Assembly: GCA_965220855.1 (NCBI GenBank)
Contig: CBDCQY010000001.1
Span: 2,480,001-2,544,000, forward strand
DNA: 64,000 nucleotides
Source of the DNA: Bin95 sp965220855
GTDB lineage: Bacteria; Pseudomonadota; Alphaproteobacteria; Bin95
Reading direction: 5' to 3'
Position numbers and translations under genes: made by a program. This document shows, piece by piece, positions 60,857 to 64,000 of this stretch (positions are counted from its first letter, which is position 1; the number at the start of each line of letters is the position of its first letter). The notes below the pieces were generated by a model that worked only from the letters and a program-made list of their open reading frames with translations, was not told the DNA's origin and made no database searches.

Positions 60857-62283
60857 GACGCCGCCGCCGACTGCTCGCCATGGAAGCGCCGCAGCAGATT
60901 GCGGGCGACCAGCGCGCGATAGGGCGCCGAGGCGCGCCAGTCCGAAATCGGCGTGAAATCCCGCTCCAGCGCCTCGCCGGCCGCCTCGAGCGCCGCCTCG
61001 CCCCAGGGCTGTCCGAGCAGCGCCGCCTCTGCGGCCGGCGCGCGCTTCGGGATCGCCGCCATGCCGCCATAAGCGAGCCGGGCCTCGCGGATGCGCCCGC
61101 CCTCGACGCGGACCATGAAGCCCGCGCAGACCGAGGAGATGTCCTCGTCGCGGCGCTTCGAGACCTTGTAGAAGCCGAGCCGCGCCTCCGGCGGCGGGCG
61201 GGGCACGCGGACCGCCTCCACGAATTCGCCGGGCGCGAGATCCTGGCGGCCGTAATCGAGGAAATAGTCCTCCAGCGGCAGGCGGCGGCGCGCCGGCCCC
61301 TTGCGCAACACCAGCTCCGCGCCGAGCGCGATCAGGGCGGGCGGCAGGTCGGCGATCGGCGAGCCGTTGGCGATATTGCCGCCGACGGTGCCCATATTGC
61401 GGATCTGCCAGCCGCCGATGCGGCTCCAATAGTCGCCGAGAGCCGGCGCCAGCGCCAGCAGCGCCGCCTCGGCCTCGGAATAGGAGGCGGCGGCGCCGAT
61501 CTCCACCGCGTCACCGCTTTCCGAGATGCGGGCAAGCGCGTCCAGATGGCCGACGAACACCGCCGGCGCGATGTCCCGGAGCGCCTTGTTGATCCACACG
61601 CCGACATCGGTCGCGCCGGCGACGACGGTCGCCTCCGGCTCGGCCGGCAGCAGGGCGGCCAGGTCGTCCATGTCGGCCGGCAGCAGAGCGCGGCGGCCCC
61701 CGCGCGCGACCTCCACCCGCTTTCCGTCGGCGAGCGCCGCCAGGCGCTCCGCCAGCGCCGTCCGGTTCCGGGTGAGCGGATCGTCTTCCGGCAGGCCGTA
61801 GTCGGCGGCGGCGGCGGCGGCGCGCAGGATGGGCGCATAGCCGGTGCAGCGGCAGAGATTGCCCTGCAGCGCCCGGCGGACCTCCGCCTCCTCCGGCCGC
61901 GGCCGCTCCAGCCAGAGCGCATAGAGCGCCATCACGATGCCCGGCGTGCAGAAGCCGCACTGGCTGCCATGAAAATCGACCATCGCCTGCTGCACCGGAT
62001 GCAGCCCGTCCCGGGCCAGATGCTCCACGGTCACCACATGGCAGCCGTCCAGGCTCGGCAGCATCCGGATGCAGCTGTTGACGACGCCGTAGCGGAGCGC
62101 GCCCTCCCTGAGCCGCCCGACCAGCACCGTGCAGGCGCCGCAATCGCCTTCCGCGCAGCCTTCCTTCGCGCCCCGCAGGCCGCGATCCAGGCGCAGGAAG
62201 TCGAGCAGGCTGTCGCCCGGCCCCGCCTCGGCGAGCGTCACCTCAGCGTCGTTCAGCAGGAAGCGAAGCTCGGTCCGCGCCAC
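60853..62283 (-). CDS. xdhA: Xanthine dehydrogenase small subunit (2Fe-2S and FAD domains)
   Basis: XdhA carries electrons from XdhB through two 2Fe-2S clusters to FAD and NAD. The 476-residue protein begins with a plant-type ferredoxin domain (GCAEGDCGACTVLVG). The second cluster domain has FCTPG and GNLCRCTGY. The FAD-binding domain has VVAGATDVGVWINK and NMGTVGGNIANGSPIADLPP, a family hallmark. The two clusters and FAD in one chain match the Rhodobacter XdhA layout. Translation starts at GTG 62283, 4 nt after the uraH stop. Confidence 0.95.
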   Translation of the reverse strand: MARTELRFLLNDAEVTLAEAGPGDSLLDFLRLDRGLRGAKEGCAEGDCGACTVLVGRLREGALRYGVVNSCIRMLPSLDGCHVVTVEHLARDGLHPVQQAMVDFHGSQCGFCTPGIVMALYALWLERPRPEEAEVRRALQGNLCRCTGYAPILRAAAAAADYGLPEDDPLTRNRTALAERLAALADGKRVEVARGGRRALLPADMDDLAALLPAEPEATVVAGATDVGVWINKALRDIAPAVFVGHLDALARISESGDAVEIGAAASYSEAEAALLALAPALGDYWSRIGGWQIRNMGTVGGNIANGSPIADLPPALIALGAELVLRKGPARRRLPLEDYFLDYGRQDLAPGEFVEAVRVPRPPPEARLGFYKVSKRRDEDISSVCAGFMVRVEGGRIREARLAYGGMAAIPKRAPAAEAALLGQPWGEAALEAAGEALERDFTPISDWRASAPYRALVARNLLRRFHGEQSAAAS

Positions 62284-62287
62284 GGGT

Positions 62288-62647
62288 CTAGCTGCCCCGG
62301 TAGGTCGAATAGCCGAAGGGCGAGAGCAGGAGCGGGACATGCCAGTTCGCGCCCGCGTCGGCGACGCGAAAGCGCACCGGCACGATGTCGAGGAAGGGCG
62401 CATCGCCGCCGCCGGACGCGACGGCGCGAAGATAGGCCCCGGCGTCGAACTCGATCTCATAAAGGCCCGGCTCGAAGGCCGAGCCGGCCAGGAGCGGCGC
62501 GTCGGTGCGCCCGTCTGCATTCGTCGCCGTCTCGCAGAGCGCGCGCCGCTCCGTCCCGTCGAGGCGATAGAGCCGGAGCGTCAGCCCGGCGGCGGGCCGG
62601 CCGCGCGCCGTGTCGAGCACATGGGTGGTCAGTCTTCCGCCGGACAT
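62288..62647 (-). CDS. uraH: 5-Hydroxyisourate hydrolase (transthyretin-like)
   Basis: UraH opens 5-hydroxyisourate to OHCU. The 119-residue protein has the family markers: LTTHVLDTARGRPAAGL at the N-terminus with the catalytic His, the Arg in LRLYRL, NADGRTDAPLL, WHVPLLLSPFGYSTYRGS and the invariant C-terminal YRGS. It is the first gene of the minus-strand uraH-xdhA-xdhB-puuD operon and is divergent from the puuE-uraD fusion gene (107 bp between the starts), which performs the next steps. Confidence 0.96.
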   Translation of the reverse strand: MSGGRLTTHVLDTARGRPAAGLTLRLYRLDGTERRALCETATNADGRTDAPLLAGSAFEPGLYEIEFDAGAYLRAVASGGGDAPFLDIVPVRFRVADAGANWHVPLLLSPFGYSTYRGS

Positions 62648-62754
62648 CCGGGCCTCCAGGGCGTCGGCGCGCCGGCCGCAAGCCGCGCATTTTCAGGCTA
62701 GCAATGTGCGGCCCGGCAATCAATAAATCCGGCGACGGAACGGCGGAGGCGACC

Positions 62755-64000
62755 TTGCGATACACACGAGACCTGCATGGATACGGCGCCGGTCCGCCGC
62801 ATCCGCATTGGCCGGGCGAGGCCCGCATCGCGGTGCAGTTCGTCATCAATTACGAGGAAGGCGGCGAGAACTGCATCCTGCATGGCGACCCCGCCTCGGA
62901 GGCCTTCCTCTCCGAGATCATCGGCGCGGAGCCCTGGCCCGGCGAGCGCCACTGGAACATGGAATCTTTCTACGAATACGGCGCCCGCGCCGGCTTCTGG
63001 CGCCTCCACCGGCTGTTCACCGGCCTCGACCTGCCGGTCACGGTCTATGGCGTCGCGACGGCGCTTGCGCGCTCTCCGGCGCAGGTGGAGGCGATGCAGT
63101 CCGCCGACTGGGAGATCGCCAGCCACGGCCTCAAATGGATCGAATATCGCGCCATGCCGATCGGGGAGGAGCGCGCCCATATGCGCGAGGCTATCCGCCT
63201 GCACCGGGAGGTGACGGGCGAGCGCCCGCGCGGCTGGTACACCGGGCGCTGCTCGGCCAACACGGTGGCGCTGGTCGCGGAGGAAGGCGGCTTCGACTAT
63301 GTGGCCGACTCCTATGCCGACGACCTGCCCTACTGGCTGCGCATCGGCGAGCGCGACCTGTTGGTGACGCCCTATGCGCTGGACAGCAACGACATGCGCT
63401 TCGCCACCGCGCAGGGCTTCAATTCCGGCGAGCAGTTCTTCGCCTATCTGCGCGACAGCTTCGATGCGCTCTACGCCGAGGGCGTGGCGGGCAGTCCGAA
63501 AATGCTGTCCGTCGGCCTGCATTGCCGGCTGGCCGGGCGTCCCGGCCGGGTCATGGGGCTGAAGCGCTTCATCGACCACATGCTGGCGCATGAGCGGGTG
63601 TGGGTCGCGCGGCGCATCGACATCGCCCGGCACTGGCGGGCGCGCCACCCGCCGCCGGCGGCGCGCCCCGGCCCCTCGGCGCTGGACCGGGAGGCGTTCG
63701 TCGCCAGGTTCGGCGGCGTATTCGAGCATTCGCCCTGGATCGCCGAACGCGCCTGGGAGGACGAGCTCGGGCCGGCGCACGACACCGCCGTCGGGCTGGC
63801 GAGCGCGCTCGCCCGCAAGTTCCGCGCCGCGAGCGCCGAAGAGCGCATGGGCGTGCTGAAGGCCCATCCCGACCTGGCCGGCCGGCTGGCCGCCGCGCGA
63901 CGCCTGACCGAAGCCTCGGCCGCCGAGCAGGCCTCGGCCGGCCTGGACGCGCTGACCGACGCCGAACGCGAGCGCTTCACGGCGCTGAACCGCGCCTATA
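62755..64000 (+). CDS. puuE-uraD: PuuE-UraD fusion: polysaccharide-deacetylase-type allantoinase plus OHCU decarboxylase (3' end outside window)
   Basis: A fusion of two purine-degradation enzymes. Residues 1-300 are PuuE, a cofactor-free allantoinase of the polysaccharide-deacetylase family (RIAVQFVINYEEGGENCILHGD, ASHGLKWIEYR). From about residue 315 comes UraD, the OHCU decarboxylase that gives (S)-allantoin (ALDREAFVARFGGVFEHSPWIAERAW, VLKAHPDLAGRLAAARR with its catalytic His, and LNRAY at the end of the window). TTG 62755 follows GGAGG by 5 nt and matches the family's Arg-Asp-Leu-Gly-Tyr start, so it is chosen. The window ends inside the UraD domain. It is divergent from uraH. Confidence 0.92.
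   Translation, partial: MRYTRDLHGYGAGPPHPHWPGEARIAVQFVINYEEGGENCILHGDPASEAFLSEIIGAEPWPGERHWNMESFYEYGARAGFWRLHRLFTGLDLPVTVYGVATALARSPAQVEAMQSADWEIASHGLKWIEYRAMPIGEERAHMREAIRLHREVTGERPRGWYTGRCSANTVALVAEEGGFDYVADSYADDLPYWLRIGERDLLVTPYALDSNDMRFATAQGFNSGEQFFAYLRDSFDALYAEGVAGSPKMLSVGLHCRLAGRPGRVMGLKRFIDHMLAHERVWVARRIDIARHWRARHPPPAARPGPSALDREAFVARFGGVFEHSPWIAERAWEDELGPAHDTAVGLASALARKFRAASAEERMGVLKAHPDLAGRLAAARRLTEASAAEQASAGLDALTDAERERFTALNRAY

Overview
The window is about 70% G+C, densely coding and full of 4-nt ATGA/GTGA gene overlaps. DUF4167 next to clpB, an ECF11 sigma factor with a ChrR-type anti-sigma factor, and the general gene content point to a chromosomal segment of a high-GC alphaproteobacterium. 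The order could be Rhodospirillales-like, but I cannot fix it from sequence alone. I found no tRNA, rRNA, CRISPR array, intact insertion sequence or prophage.

Layout. 1-6.6 kb (minus): glnE (cut by the window edge), a YbdK-type carboxylate-amine ligase, an M48 peptidase and a DUF898 membrane protein with an AT-rich 3' half. 6.6-9.3 kb (plus): two Asp/Glu-racemase-fold genes in tandem, the first without catalytic cysteines, then metY. 9.4-14 kb: a divergent pair of units (MFS/NTF2-like/PcaD-like hydrolase against SDR/flavin-fold protein) around a promoter region with three 21-bp direct repeats, then an orphan ParS/MbcA-like antitoxin. 14-24.8 kb: metabolic genes (SDR, GST, uppP, an OmpA-type lipoprotein, panE-like, acyl-CoA ligase, quinone reductase, 2-hydroxyacid dehydrogenase, M20 amidohydrolase, HAD dehalogenase, universal stress protein). 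24.9-31.7 kb: acyl-CoA dehydrogenase-type and HSL esterase genes, then DUF4167, photolyase and clpB, the last with a sigma-32-type promoter.

31.7-38.8 kb: an HTH-AbrB antitoxin/PIN toxin pair, a hyuA-hyuB-crotonase operon, a 395-bp gene-free stretch with palindromes, and nhaA. 38.9-46.7 kb: the rpoE(ECF11)-chrR pair stands divergent from a seven-gene operon: flavin oxidoreductase, DUF1365, chalcone-isomerase-like, MFS, DUF3833, SDR and cyclopropane-fatty-acid synthase. Both directions carry TGATCC-N18-TA promoters whose -10 starts exactly 11 nt before the ATG, so both mRNAs are probably leaderless. This looks like a singlet-oxygen/membrane-lipid stress locus.

46.9-50.8 kb: a large autotransporter with seven Ig-like repeats. 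51.3-57.3 kb: purB, an orphan DNA methyltransferase coupled to a flavoprotein gene, a hydrolase, a CMD-family protein and allE. 57.3-64 kb: a purine-degradation cluster (puuD with a cytochrome c tail, xdhB, xdhA, uraH) divergent from a puuE-uraD fusion cut by the window end. Together these cover hypoxanthine/xanthine to urate, hydroxyisourate, OHCU and allantoin. AllE then acts further down, after an allantoate-opening step whose gene is not in the window.
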